Below, one piece after another: positions 18,645-27,464 of a stretch of DNA of 64,000 bases (its first letter is position 1; every line of letters starts with the position of its first letter). The notes beneath the pieces are model-generated. The model worked only from the letters and a program-made list of their open reading frames with translations, searched no databases and was not told where the DNA came from. The position numbers and the translations under genes are program-made. The DNA comes from Bog-756 sp963699085 (GTDB lineage: Bacteria; Actinomycetota; Acidimicrobiia; Acidimicrobiales; RAAP-2). The stretch is from assembly GCA_963699085.1 (NCBI GenBank), contig CAVOTH010000002.1, positions 124,001 to 188,000 on the forward strand. Reading direction: 5' to 3'.

Positions 18645-19055
18645 ATGGTGCGCAAAGCAATTGGACGGTCGGCGGTGGCCACACTGGTCCTGGCGACACT
18701 GGCGGTCACACCGGTGGAGCTCAGCTCGGATACTGCCAGCGCTTCTCCGACGATCCATCTGGCAGCACCGCTGAACCTTGCGGGAACGTACACCTACACA
18801 GACTCGGTGGAAGACAACGAGACACTCACCCTGTCGGCCAACGGATCCTTGACGTTCAGCGCCAGTGGTTGCACGGGCGAGTGGATCACGTCGAAGAAGA
18901 CCGTTGCTATGGAGATCGGCACCAACTGTGCCAACTGGGTCTTCCTCGGGACGGCCACGAAAGTCAAGGTGGGGAGAGTGGTCACCTACACGCTCTCAGG
19001 AAGCGGCAACGCGGCCGGCCATGGCTCGTTCACCTGGACGGCCACAGGAGGCTGA
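18645..19055 (+). CDS. Small secreted protein
   Basis: A 136-residue protein with a Sec signal peptide (VRKAIGRSAVATLVLATLAV, then an ASAS-type cleavage region). The mature part of about 100 residues is Thr/Ser-rich and predicted beta. It has two cysteines (in SGCTGEW and GTNCANW) that could form a disulfide. The segment GTYTYTDSVEDNETLTLSAN resembles extracellular lipocalin-like or META-like barrels only loosely. The ATG at 18645 follows AAAGGGG. Confidence 0.65.
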   Translation: MVRKAIGRSAVATLVLATLAVTPVELSSDTASASPTIHLAAPLNLAGTYTYTDSVEDNETLTLSANGSLTFSASGCTGEWITSKKTVAMEIGTNCANWVFLGTATKVKVGRVVTYTLSGSGNAAGHGSFTWTATGG

Positions 19056-19189
19056 CCACCGATCGCATCCCATGAAGTGGGGCACCCATGGTTGCCCCTC
19101 TGAGATGTGACGTCGCCCACTGCTGGTCGAGCCCAGGCTGCCTGTGTGGCCGATGCCGGAGGCGAATCCCGTCTGCGGTGGTTCAAATG

Positions 19190-19214
19190 GCACCATATTT
19201 GGTATCATTGGTGC
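19190..19214 (+). promoter_or_regulatory. Operator and leaderless promoter of XRE-nucleotidyltransferase pair 1
   Basis: GCACCA (19190-19195) and TGGTGC (19209-19214) form an inverted repeat abutting the start codon. Between them lies TATCAT (19203-19208), a plausible -10 box that ends exactly 6 nt before the ATG at 19215. This is the spacing expected for a leaderless mRNA. The inverted repeat is a likely binding site for the HTH protein it precedes. Confidence 0.5.
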
Positions 19215-19541
19215 ATGGACGCCGCAGTTCTGCTTCAAGAAGCCCGTCGGAGGAGTGGCCTTTCCCGCAGGAGGCTGGCCCAACGCGGAGGCACCTCGGC
19301 CTCCACGTTGTCTGCCTACGAGTCGGGAACCTCAGTCCCGGCCGTCTCCACCTTGGACCGCCTGCTCCGCGCTGCTGGATTTGAGCTCGAAGTCAATCTG
19401 AGGACAGCTTCTCCGAACGACGAACCGGAACTGACCGAGAAGATCGAGGCCCTGTTCTCCTTTGTCGACGCCTTGCCGCGGCGGCAACGTAGTCCACTCG
19501 CCTATCCCAAGTTTGGCGCTGCCAGGGCACCTCGAAAATGA
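19215..19541 (+). CDS. XRE-family HTH protein, putative antitoxin
   Basis: A 108-residue protein. Residues 4-60 form an XRE helix-turn-helix: LLQEARRRSGLSRRRLAQRG, then TSASTLSAYESGTSVPAV. The remaining part (PELTEKIEALFSFVDALPRR) probably contacts the partner. The ATG at 19215 is chosen because the HTH begins immediately after it; the longer reading adds unrelated residues. Its stop overlaps the nucleotidyltransferase start by 4 nt (ATGA). The same gene order recurs at 44.1-45.1 kb. Its likely role is autorepression and neutralisation of the downstream protein. Confidence 0.8.
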   Translation: MDAAVLLQEARRRSGLSRRRLAQRGGTSASTLSAYESGTSVPAVSTLDRLLRAAGFELEVNLRTASPNDEPELTEKIEALFSFVDALPRRQRSPLAYPKFGAARAPRK

Positions 19542-20098
19542 GGCCCATCCTCGATGCGGTTGTCGAGCTGCACGACAGCCTCGAGGCGGCCGGAATCCCT
19601 CACGCCTTCGGAGGGGCCTTCGCCCTACTTTGGTGTACGGGCGAGCCCAGGACCACTGTCGACATCGATCTCAACATCTTCACTCCTCCAACCGAGGCCC
19701 ACCGTGCCCTCAACGCGTTTCCGGACGAGATCGTGCCGACCAGAGATCAGGAAACGCAGCTGATTTCCGACGGCCAGTGCCGGGTTGCGTTCGACGGAAT
19801 TCCTGTCGACATCTTCTTGAATACCACTCCCTTCCACGACAACCTGCGCCTCCACCTCAAAGAACATCAGCTGGCTGACAGGAAACTCCCCTTCCTCGGA
19901 TGCAATGACCTGGCCATCTTCAAAGCCTTCTTCAGCCGCCGAAGGGACTGGGCAGACATCGAAGAGATGGTCCGGGCAGGTCGGCTTGACGTTCCGTACG
20001 TAGTCGGAATTCTGACCGAGTACCTCGGACCGGAGGACGAGCGCATTCGGGAGCTGATCACCATCCGCGACGAAGTGGCAGGGCCCTCCGGCTCCTGA
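19538..20098 (+). CDS. MNT-fold nucleotidyltransferase, putative toxin (AbiEii-like)
   Basis: A 186-residue protein. HAFGGAFALLWCTGEPRTTV then DIDLNIF gives the GG-motif plus the two catalytic Asp residues (DID) of a minimal nucleotidyltransferase. FLGCNDLAIFKAFFSRRRDW is the downstream helix seen in AbiEii-type proteins. Such enzymes transfer nucleotides to RNA or protein targets. Paired with an upstream HTH gene by an ATGA overlap, it is a candidate toxin. The classical AbiE antitoxin is a different winged-helix family, so this is a distinct pairing. A paralogue lies at 44130-44699. Confidence 0.8.
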   Translation: MRPILDAVVELHDSLEAAGIPHAFGGAFALLWCTGEPRTTVDIDLNIFTPPTEAHRALNAFPDEIVPTRDQETQLISDGQCRVAFDGIPVDIFLNTTPFHDNLRLHLKEHQLADRKLPFLGCNDLAIFKAFFSRRRDWADIEEMVRAGRLDVPYVVGILTEYLGPEDERIRELITIRDEVAGPSGS

Positions 20099-20326
20099 AG
20101 CCTCTGCTGGTCGGGCTGAGCATGTGCCGGTCACTCGGATCGTGTTCGAAGTAGCGCCCGGAACCTCGCGGCCGACGGGTCACAGCGCCGCCCACCCCCG
20201 AACCACGGGCATGGCCGGGACCTGGATGTCCGGCCGAACCTCCGGTTCGGATGGCGGCGCTTCGTCTACCGTGTCTCCCACAGATCCCCGACCCCTGTTG
20301 CCTGATGGTCGCCGAAGGGACGTGTC

Positions 20327-22942
20327 GTGCATCGAAATCCGAAGTGGATTCGCTCCGGGTTACCGGTGGCGCTGACCGTGACCATTGTGCTGGGGGGCTG
20401 GTCCGGCGTGGCGGAGGCGGGCACCTCGTCGGCGCCCCGTTGGCCGGCCCGGGTCGATTGGCAGCGCATGCTCGAGGCCCCAACGACTCCGGTGGTCCAT
20501 CCTGTGGGCGTGGTCACCACCTCCGGGAGGGTATCCGGGGCGACTTCGCTCATCGGTGCGGGTGGGGGCCAGGCCATCCTGACCAGGACGTCCCGCGGCC
20601 CGACGCCTTCGGTCATCCTTGACTACGGCCACGATGTCGGCGGCGTCCCCTACGTCGCCGTGCACTCGGTTTCGGGCACGCCGTTCCTGCGGATCTCCTA
20701 CAGCGAGGGTCGCCACTGGGCGACGAGTGCGGACGGGGACGTGACCCCGAGCAACAGCATGGCCGGTGCCTCGTCCCGGGTGGACGCCATGGCGGTGGCC
20801 TACCCAGGGACGCTCTCCACCGGCCTCATCCAGGGTGGCGAACGCTATGAGCGGATCGAGCTGGCCTCGCCCGGGAAGGTGTCCATCTCCTCGGTGGGCA
20901 TCCGTTTCACCGCCGTGCGGGGCACGGCGTCGGTCATGCGGGGCTGGTTCGCCTCGAGTTCGCCCGAGCTCGATCGCATCTGGTACGACGGCGCGTACAC
21001 CACCCAGCTCAACGAGCTGCCCACCGACACCGCTCCCTCTCCATGGCACGTCAGCGCCGGAGTGCTCAACGCCGTGGGGGGCGGTATGGGCATCCTGGAC
21101 CAGGGCAGCGGATGGACGGACTACACCATGGCGTTCGACACCCGGGCCGTCGGGGCCGGATCCGGGTGGCTGGTCCGCGCCGGGTCGACGTTCTCGGGCT
21201 ACCTCTTCCTTCTGCGCACCGATCCGACGAGTCCTGGCTCACCGGCCACCCTGACAGCGGTCGCCATCGGTCCAAACCAGTTCGCCGCCATCGGCCAAGC
21301 TGTGCTGCCCAAGAGCTTCAACGCCGCCCGGTGGCACCATGTGGCCACCGTGGTTTCGGGCACCACAATGACAACCTCGATCGACGGTCGTCCGGTGGCC
21401 ACGTTCGACACCAACGCACAACCGGCGGGCAGTCCGGTCTACGGGTCCGGCACCGTGGGATTCAGCGACATCGCGTCGTGGGCCCAGTTCCGGAACCTCG
21501 TCGTCACCGGTCCCACCGGTGCCTCCCTCTTCTCCAATCCGCTGTCGCGTACCTCGGCCCTTGCTGATTTTTCGGGGTCCGGGCTACAGACGACCAATGC
21601 CCTCCCCGTCATCATGGATGGGGCGCGCCGCGACCGGGTGGTGTGGAGTGGAGATTTGGGCGTCGAGGTGCCGAACGTCTTCTACACGACGGCCGCATCG
21701 AGTTTCGTCCGGGGCTCGCTGGCGCTGCTCGGCAGCTATCAGGTGGCGAGCGGTGAGTCCGGTACCAATGTGGACCCGACACTGCCGCTGGGGACCTTCC
21801 CCCAGAGCGGTTCGACCTACTCGGCCTCGTACTCGATGGACGAGGTCGACAACATCGCCACCTACTACCTGTACTCGGGCGATCTCGGTTTCGTGCGGTC
21901 GGAGTGGCTGATGATCACCCGCGAGCTGGCCTACGACGCGTCCCTGGTCGACAGTCGTGGCCTGCTCGTCACCGACGGCGCCAACGGACAGGACTGGGAC
22001 TATTTCGACGGGGCCAGGACGGGCGAGGTGACGGCCTACAACGACATCTACTACCGGACCCTCGAAAGCGCCGCCTCGATGGCGGACGCGTTGGATCTTC
22101 CTCAACAGGCGATGTCCTACATCCAGGAGGCGACCGACCTGCGGGCGGCCATCAACCGCAGCCTGCTCGATGCGTCCACCGGGCTCTACATGGAGTCCGA
22201 CCAGATGCCCGCCGCCGTGGCCCAGGACGGGAATTCGCTGGCCGTACTCTTCGGCGTCGTCCCGTCCGGCCAGGCCGGCGGCGTCCTCGCCGCCCTGGAC
22301 AGGACGCTGCCGTCCACGCCGTACGGACCCGAAGCGTTCACCACCAACGCGGGCTACCTCCAGGCGGTGAGCCCGTTCGTCACCAATGACGAGGTGGAGG
22401 CCCTCTTCGCCAACGGGGACACCTCGTCCGCGCTGACCCTGCTGCAGAAGCTCTGGGGGTACATGGATGCCCCCGGTCCCGACGACAGCGGAGCCGACTG
22501 GGAGATGGTCAGCCCCCACGGCGCACCGGGGTTCGGAAGTGAGACCAGCCTGGCCCACGGTTGGTCGAGTGGGGCCACGACCGACCTGTCCTCCTACGTG
22601 CTGGGTGTGCAACCGGTGACGGCGGGCTTCGCCACCTGGTCGGTGCAGCCACACACGGGATCGCTGACCTGGGTGGAAGGGGACGTACCGACACCGCGCG
22701 GCACGATCGCCGTGCGGTGGGCCCAGGATCGCAGATCGGAGCGTTTCGCTATGCAGGTCACCGGGCCGGCCGGCACGACCGGCACCGTCGACGTCCCCGT
22801 GGCCAAACCCGGCTCGATGGTCACCGTCCGCACCGGCGGTTCCAGGCCGGCGCGGGTCATCCTCTCACCGCCCGGAACCTCGTCCGTGTCGATCGCCGCG
22901 ACGGGCGGGCTGACCTACGACATCGCCGTGGCGCCCGGCTGA
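20327..22942 (+). CDS. Secreted alpha-L-rhamnosidase-like glycosidase (GH78 type)
   Basis: An 871-residue protein with a signal peptide (GLPVALTVTIVLGGWSGVAEAG). The catalytic (alpha/alpha)6 region is marked by MDGARRDRVVWSGDLGVEVP and ANGQDWDYFDGARTGEVTAY, with LAHGWSSGATTDLSSYVLGV near the end. All are typical of bacterial rhamnosidase-like GH78 proteins. Residues of about 235-395 (from WHVSAGVLNAVGGGMGI to the repeated WAQFRN strand) form an inserted concanavalin-like sandwich between the N-terminal beta domain and the barrel. The GTG start follows GAAGGGA. Substrate unknown. Confidence 0.8.
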   Translation: MHRNPKWIRSGLPVALTVTIVLGGWSGVAEAGTSSAPRWPARVDWQRMLEAPTTPVVHPVGVVTTSGRVSGATSLIGAGGGQAILTRTSRGPTPSVILDYGHDVGGVPYVAVHSVSGTPFLRISYSEGRHWATSADGDVTPSNSMAGASSRVDAMAVAYPGTLSTGLIQGGERYERIELASPGKVSISSVGIRFTAVRGTASVMRGWFASSSPELDRIWYDGAYTTQLNELPTDTAPSPWHVSAGVLNAVGGGMGILDQGSGWTDYTMAFDTRAVGAGSGWLVRAGSTFSGYLFLLRTDPTSPGSPATLTAVAIGPNQFAAIGQAVLPKSFNAARWHHVATVVSGTTMTTSIDGRPVATFDTNAQPAGSPVYGSGTVGFSDIASWAQFRNLVVTGPTGASLFSNPLSRTSALADFSGSGLQTTNALPVIMDGARRDRVVWSGDLGVEVPNVFYTTAASSFVRGSLALLGSYQVASGESGTNVDPTLPLGTFPQSGSTYSASYSMDEVDNIATYYLYSGDLGFVRSEWLMITRELAYDASLVDSRGLLVTDGANGQDWDYFDGARTGEVTAYNDIYYRTLESAASMADALDLPQQAMSYIQEATDLRAAINRSLLDASTGLYMESDQMPAAVAQDGNSLAVLFGVVPSGQAGGVLAALDRTLPSTPYGPEAFTTNAGYLQAVSPFVTNDEVEALFANGDTSSALTLLQKLWGYMDAPGPDDSGADWEMVSPHGAPGFGSETSLAHGWSSGATTDLSSYVLGVQPVTAGFATWSVQPHTGSLTWVEGDVPTPRGTIAVRWAQDRRSERFAMQVTGPAGTTGTVDVPVAKPGSMVTVRTGGSRPARVILSPPGTSSVSIAATGGLTYDIAVAPG

Positions 22943-23031
22943 TCAATTGGGGGGAACTGTCAGCAGTGATCCCGTCCCCATCCTGCCGTGCACCGTCGGC
23001 CGGCACAGACTGACGACACATTGGTTGGCCA

Positions 23032-23052
23032 CCTCCGCTGGTCCAGCTGAGG
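23032..23052. repeat. Dispersed palindrome, gtc-loop type
   Basis: Arms CCTCCGCTG and CAGCTGAGG pair at 8 of 9 positions around the loop gtc. It lies in the 280-bp gap between the GH78 gene and the zinc-finger gene. The copy at 33362 has the same loop. Confidence 0.6.
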
Positions 23053-23220
23053 ACGGCAGCATTTGAGGTTGGAGATAACAGTCGGTGCTCTCAGCCGTGG
23101 AGATTGAACAACCGCAACTGGTCACCCATAGCGGATCATGGCGCGCAAGTCTTTGCTTGTCCTCATCATTCGCTTCGGGCAGTATCGCGTTGGATCAACG
23201 AAGAAGAAAGAGGTCTCGCT

Positions 23221-24120
23221 GTGAGCTGTCCAGAGTGCGGTGGGCATGAGCGCAGGGCAATCGCGCCCAACTACTTCGAGTGCACCTCTACCATCATCGA
23301 GCGTTCGACTCATATGGTGCCCGACCCGTATCTCCCGCCGGGAGGTAGACGCCCCCTGGATCAGGTCACCTCACACGCGTGTGGCCACAGGTATCAGGAA
23401 GGGCCGGCTTCCATCTCGAGCCCGGCGACCTGCAGATGCGGCATCTTCGCGATTGGGGTGTGTACCGAATGCTCGAATTCGGTGTGCGGTGCATGTGCCG
23501 AAATGAGTAGCGGAAACCTCGTTTGCTCCAAGCACGTTCAGGAGCGGCAGCAGCTGGCGGCCGAGGAAGCCAAAAGGCAGAGTAAAGAGAAGCAACGTAT
23601 CGAGCGCGAGGAACAGTCGCGAACGCAATTGACCAATATTGCATTCGTTAGGATCATGAATGAATCCGGCAATCCAGGCGCTCAGCCATTTTTTGATGAC
23701 GACGAGGTCATAATTCCGATGACCCGTTCATTTAGCAAACGGTATCGGAAGGCTTTTGACGCGGAGGAGAGGGAGAGGGCGCTGGGAAAGCTGCACCGCG
23801 GCGAAACGAGGAAGGATGTCTCGAATGACTGGGACCGATACAAACTGCAACATGGTCTTGGCGAACCTCCTGTGTACGGCTGGGCAGTAGGACAATCAAG
23901 GGTATCCAATCGGGGGAATTACGATGCATCGACGATGGCAGTTGTAGTTCTCACATCCGGTGAGCTTCGCCTCTGTTATGACCTCCAAGCGCCCCGTCCA
24001 CTGCTGAAGGCGGCCTCTCACACTGAGAAGGACCGGAACTGGCAGGGTCCAGATACGGCCGAAAGAAGCGAAATGGAGCGCCGCATGATGTCGATTGCAA
24101 AGTCACACGGACTCGCTTGA
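23221..24120 (+). CDS. Cysteine-rich zinc-binding protein of unknown function
   Basis: A 299-residue protein from GTG. The N-terminus (SCPECGGHERR...NYFEC) is a zinc-ribbon, and a second cluster (CRCGIFAIGVCTECSNSVCG) resembles a treble-clef finger. A charged coiled coil follows (ERQQLAAEEAKRQSKEKQRI), then a C-terminal domain with no family I recognise. The base composition is visibly richer in A/T than its neighbours, which hints at transfer. AAGAGG upstream supports the GTG at 23221. An open frame to 23104 lacks a ribosome site. Confidence 0.65.
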   Translation: MSCPECGGHERRAIAPNYFECTSTIIERSTHMVPDPYLPPGGRRPLDQVTSHACGHRYQEGPASISSPATCRCGIFAIGVCTECSNSVCGACAEMSSGNLVCSKHVQERQQLAAEEAKRQSKEKQRIEREEQSRTQLTNIAFVRIMNESGNPGAQPFFDDDEVIIPMTRSFSKRYRKAFDAEERERALGKLHRGETRKDVSNDWDRYKLQHGLGEPPVYGWAVGQSRVSNRGNYDASTMAVVVLTSGELRLCYDLQAPRPLLKAASHTEKDRNWQGPDTAERSEMERRMMSIAKSHGLA

Positions 24121-24552
24121 CGGCGCGATCGACCGGAGAATCTCGAGCTGCCAATGCCACTCAGCCAAGTGGGGCAAGCGTCATTTACAAGGAGCAGGAC
24201 TGCGAGACCTCGCACCAGACTGTCAAGTCATGCAACTGCCCGAGGGTCGCTGCAACACCCAGTCGTCCCGATTTCGGCCTCGCCCGCTCATTCTCCCATC
24301 CGCTCAAAATTCGTTGCTCCAACTACGTTTCCGTGAGTGTCATGCGTCGTTCTTCACGTGCCAAGGGGCATCCACCCAAGCTGAGGTCGGCCTTGAACTC
24401 ACCCTGCGAACCCCTCTGAACGGCGGCAGCGGAAGCGGTCGGAGATTCGCAATCAGCTGACTATGCTCCCATCCCCTTATCCGGCACACGTGAAGGGTTG
24501 ACAGGGGACGCGGAAGCGTCGAGATCTCAGATGTCGCAGACTTTAATTCGAC
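24121..24552. other. Gap without a recognisable gene
   Basis: Open frames here are short, overlap on both strands and encode no recognisable domain or signal peptide. The composition is less G/C-rich than the surroundings. No clear palindrome or repeat was seen. Confidence 0.5.
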
Positions 24553-24741
24553 TTATCTGAATGTCGACCTGCGCACAGACTGTCCCACCCTCGTCGTAAC
24601 AGTCCCAATCGGATGCCTGGCGTACTGGACCTTGCGAACGGGCCGCGGCGTGGCCCCCCGCTTGATCGAGCCGGCGGTACTCCGAACCGGGTGCATCGCT
24701 CGGCGGACTGGCCTTGGCAATATGCCTCGCAGAAGGCTCAT
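24553..24741 (-). CDS. Small basic protein (hypothetical)
   Basis: A 62-residue very basic protein (MSLLRGILPRPVRRAMHPVR, ending QSVRRSTFR) containing two copies of a 'PRPVRR/K' motif. Similar short Arg/Pro-rich proteins are, as far as I recall, annotated in other actinobacteria. The ribosome site is weak. It lies 22 bp downstream of the GYWLVASDGG-repeat gene on the same strand, so co-transcription is possible. It could also be a chance frame. Confidence 0.4.
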   Translation of the reverse strand: MSLLRGILPRPVRRAMHPVRSTAGSIKRGATPRPVRKVQYARHPIGTVTTRVGQSVRRSTFR

Positions 24742-24763
24742 TGTTCTCTACTCATTTCGACGC

Positions 24764-25966
24764 TCACTGAGGCGTGAAACTTGTTGAGCAGGTGGCAGCC
24801 CCGACGTTGATGGTGACCACAACCCGATACCCGGACGTCGCACCACTGATGTCGAACGAGATTGCGGCGTTGCCTGACCCATCGGTAGTGCCGGTGTCGT
24901 TCGATGTCACCGTCTTGTAGTACTTGGTAAGCGTCACCGCGGCATTCGGAACCGTGGACGTGATATTCGCTGTCTCCTCGGTGTAGTCGGGTGGGTTCGG
25001 GTTGGACATCGACACGCTGCAACTTGGTGCACCTGGCGCGGGTGTCGGTGTCGGTGCCGGTGGCGGAGGAGCTACCGCCGATCCAAAGAACGGTGCCCCG
25101 AAGGCAAAGATGCCCCCGTCCGAAGCCACGAACCAGTAGCCACCGGTGGCAGCATCCGGCGCCATTTCAACGATCGGCCGATTGAGCACCGTGGACCCAG
25201 TGGATCCCTGAAACACTGCATCTCCGAATGAGAAGATTCCCCCGTCGGCCGCAACCAACCAATAGCCACCTCCACCGTTGGCCGTCGCCATCCCGACAAC
25301 CGGCTTGTTGAGAGGAGTCGCTCCCATCGAGCCGTAAAATGGGGCATCGAATGCGAACATTCCTCCATCCGATGCCACCAGCCAATAGCCACCGGAAGCG
25401 GCGTCGTACGACATCCCTACGACTGGTTGGTTGAGTCGGATGGCACCGGTTGAACCGTGGAACTGGGCGTTCCCAAATGAGAAGACTCCCCCATCTGAGG
25501 CCACGAGCCAATATCCTCCGCCATTCGGTGTTGCGGTCATGCCGACGATGGGCCGGTTGAGATGGATGGCGCCGGTGGATCCGTAGAACGAGGCATCACC
25601 GAACGAGAAGACCCCACCGTCCGTGGCCACCAGCCAGAACCCTCCGCCGTCGGGAGTTGCTTCAATGCCGACGATCGGGTGGGCCAGTGGGATACCGATG
25701 GATCCCAAATTCGGCGCGTTCCCACAGGACACCACTAGCCCCGCGCTGTTCGCGATCCAATATCCGCCACCATTCGATGCGGCCGCCATCCCGGCCACTG
25801 TGCCCGAGGGTAGGTAACCGGAGCATGAGGCATTCGTCGAATCGCTGATTAAGTGATCCCCACGGGATGCGGCCGCTTGGACAGGGCTCCCGAGCGCAAC
25901 CAACGCTCCGAAGGCCACCAGAAGTGCGGCCACGATAGTCCCGACAAAATTGCGAAACGTAGTCAT
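24764..25966 (-). CDS. Secreted six-repeat GYWLVASDGG protein with C-terminal Ig-like domain
   Basis: A 400-residue protein with a signal peptide (FVGTIVAALLVAFGALVALG, cleavage after VQAA). Six tandem units of about 45 residues follow, each centred on GGYWLVASDGGVFSFG or a variant. Then come a Pro/Ala linker (APPPPAPTPTPAPGAP) and a C-terminal domain with two cysteines and a TLTKYYK-type Ig-like fold. Such repeats are, to my knowledge, frequent in Acidimicrobiia surface proteins. Six units could close a propeller, which is inference. A second six-repeat protein is encoded at 38208-39521. Confidence 0.82.
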   Translation of the reverse strand: MTTFRNFVGTIVAALLVAFGALVALGSPVQAAASRGDHLISDSTNASCSGYLPSGTVAGMAAASNGGGYWIANSAGLVVSCGNAPNLGSIGIPLAHPIVGIEATPDGGGFWLVATDGGVFSFGDASFYGSTGAIHLNRPIVGMTATPNGGGYWLVASDGGVFSFGNAQFHGSTGAIRLNQPVVGMSYDAASGGYWLVASDGGMFAFDAPFYGSMGATPLNKPVVGMATANGGGGYWLVAADGGIFSFGDAVFQGSTGSTVLNRPIVEMAPDAATGGYWFVASDGGIFAFGAPFFGSAVAPPPPAPTPTPAPGAPSCSVSMSNPNPPDYTEETANITSTVPNAAVTLTKYYKTVTSNDTGTTDGSGNAAISFDISGATSGYRVVVTINVGAATCSTSFTPQ

Positions 25967-26328
25967 CAGGTGATCGCTCCCGCCGTGATCTCAATGTGGA
26001 TGGGAATATACACAGGCTGTCGCATCGGCGCTCGGGCCGTCCAGGGATGCCACCGTCTCGTAGTAGCGGCATTGATCGAAGCCCAGCAAGAAGTGGCGAG
26101 TCAAGCTGATTGGAACTCGATCGATCTTTCACCTCGCGCCGATCTGCTCAGATTTGCAGGTTGAGGGCGAACTGTATGCGGACCTCGCCGGCCCTAACTC
26201 AGATCCCTGCCCGGCCCGGGCGATGGGCCTGAGGACGTCCGAGTGACCGTCAGCCTCTACTCCTTGAAGCCGCCGTAGGATGAGCGGAAGGGTGAGCTGT
26301 TCCGGTGGGAAGCAGAACGGAGGCGTCG
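25967..26328. other. Intergenic gap between divergent genes
   Basis: About 360 bp separate the repeat-protein start (minus) from the coiled-coil protein start (plus). I see no convincing gene, hairpin or repeat. Promoters for both genes must lie here. Confidence 0.5.
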
Positions 26329-26901
26329 ATGACTGACGTGGCGACGTCTCGGCCACAGTTCCTCGAACTGCCAATCCCCAGCATCCCTGTCCGAAGGGAC
26401 GGTCGACCTTGTGCGCCGCCAATTCGGGTACCGGAACTAACCACAGATGCGATCACCGGTACCCTCGCCCACGGTGTCCTCGACGGACGGTCACCCGACG
26501 AACGACAGGTCGGATGGAATACGTCAAATGTCCTGCCAGGTCCTGAGTTGGACGTTCTTCGCCTGGAGCGGATGGAGCTCGAGAGCCAGATCCCCGACCT
26601 GCGCAGGGAGTGTGTCGAGCTGCGTGGCAAGCTCGCCGGGCTCAAGCGGGAGATACGGGCGGCACAAGAGGATCGTGACGTGCTCTTTGCCGCGGCGGCA
26701 GCACACCGCAAGTATGTCGCCGAACTTTCCCGGGAGCAGCCCGAGCAAGATCAGGAGGAGCTACTCGCGCTGCGCCGCGAACTCCAGGTGCTCCGGAAGA
26801 GGAACTCCGAGCTCGAGGGACCGCGTGTCCGATTCGGTATCCCCACCAAGATTTTCCAACTCCCTTCTTGGAACGGCAGGCAGCGGTTCGACGACTCATG
26901 A
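26329..26901 (+). CDS. Coiled-coil protein of unknown function
   Basis: A 190-residue protein. The first 80 residues are low in structure. Residues of about 85-165 are strongly heptad-patterned (LRLERMELESQIPDLRRECV, LRRELQVLRKRNSELEG) and should form a long coiled coil. A short basic tail ends the protein. The ATG at 26329 follows GGAGG by 5 nt, which supports expression. No domain family was recognised and no partner is obvious. Confidence 0.6.
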   Translation: MTDVATSRPQFLELPIPSIPVRRDGRPCAPPIRVPELTTDAITGTLAHGVLDGRSPDERQVGWNTSNVLPGPELDVLRLERMELESQIPDLRRECVELRGKLAGLKREIRAAQEDRDVLFAAAAAHRKYVAELSREQPEQDQEELLALRRELQVLRKRNSELEGPRVRFGIPTKIFQLPSWNGRQRFDDS

Positions 26902-26930
26902 ACGAAACTGAGGGACCGCCCCCATCCTGA

Positions 26931-27323
26931 TCAGGGTGCCATCAACCACACCAGCCGGACATGGTCCACCTGGTGGGCCGTCAAGGTCACGGTCTGGGGA
27001 CTTCCGCATTGGCCAACAGGGCTGGTGGATGTCGACGGTCCGCAACCAGTCAGGGTGTAGGTCCCGGGCGAGAGGTGAAGCTTGAACGATCCTGACTTCC
27101 CAACGGCATGGACGAGCTCCAGCGGTTGGAGGTTGAACTGGACGAAGACGGTGCCGGCGGTGGGTTTGAACGTCCCGGGATAGGCCCCACCCTCGTAACC
27201 GAGTTGGCCGATGATCTCTGCGCCCCTACTTGGGGTGGCAGCCTGGGCCGGTAAGGCGCAAAGGCCGGTCACCGCGAACGCACCTGCGGCAACTGTTGCG
27301 GCGAACAGCTTGAGTCGGGACAT
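26931..27323 (-). CDS. Small secreted protein with carboxypeptidase-regulatory-like fold
   Basis: A 130-residue protein with a clear signal peptide (MSRLKLFAATVAAGAFAVTG, cleavage after AQAA). The mature part contains FKLHLSPGTYTLTGCG, the 'SPGxYTLT' pattern of carboxypeptidase-regulatory/CnaB-like beta sandwiches, and two cysteines likely bridged. The ATG at 27323 sits 3 nt after GGAGGAG. It ends near the epimerase gene on the same strand, but the two seem separately transcribed. Confidence 0.72.
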   Translation of the reverse strand: MSRLKLFAATVAAGAFAVTGLCALPAQAATPSRGAEIIGQLGYEGGAYPGTFKPTAGTVFVQFNLQPLELVHAVGKSGSFKLHLSPGTYTLTGCGPSTSTSPVGQCGSPQTVTLTAHQVDHVRLVWLMAP

Positions 27324-27464
27324 GGCTCCTCCGATCCATCTGAACGGCAGCCGAGGAATCGACCGCCTCCATCTCGCTCCGTCCGTCTCGTGCACGGACC
27401 GCTCCCTTCCACGGTGACACGGCGATCGCCCGCCCTCAAGCGAAAGTTCGGTGACACTCGTCAT

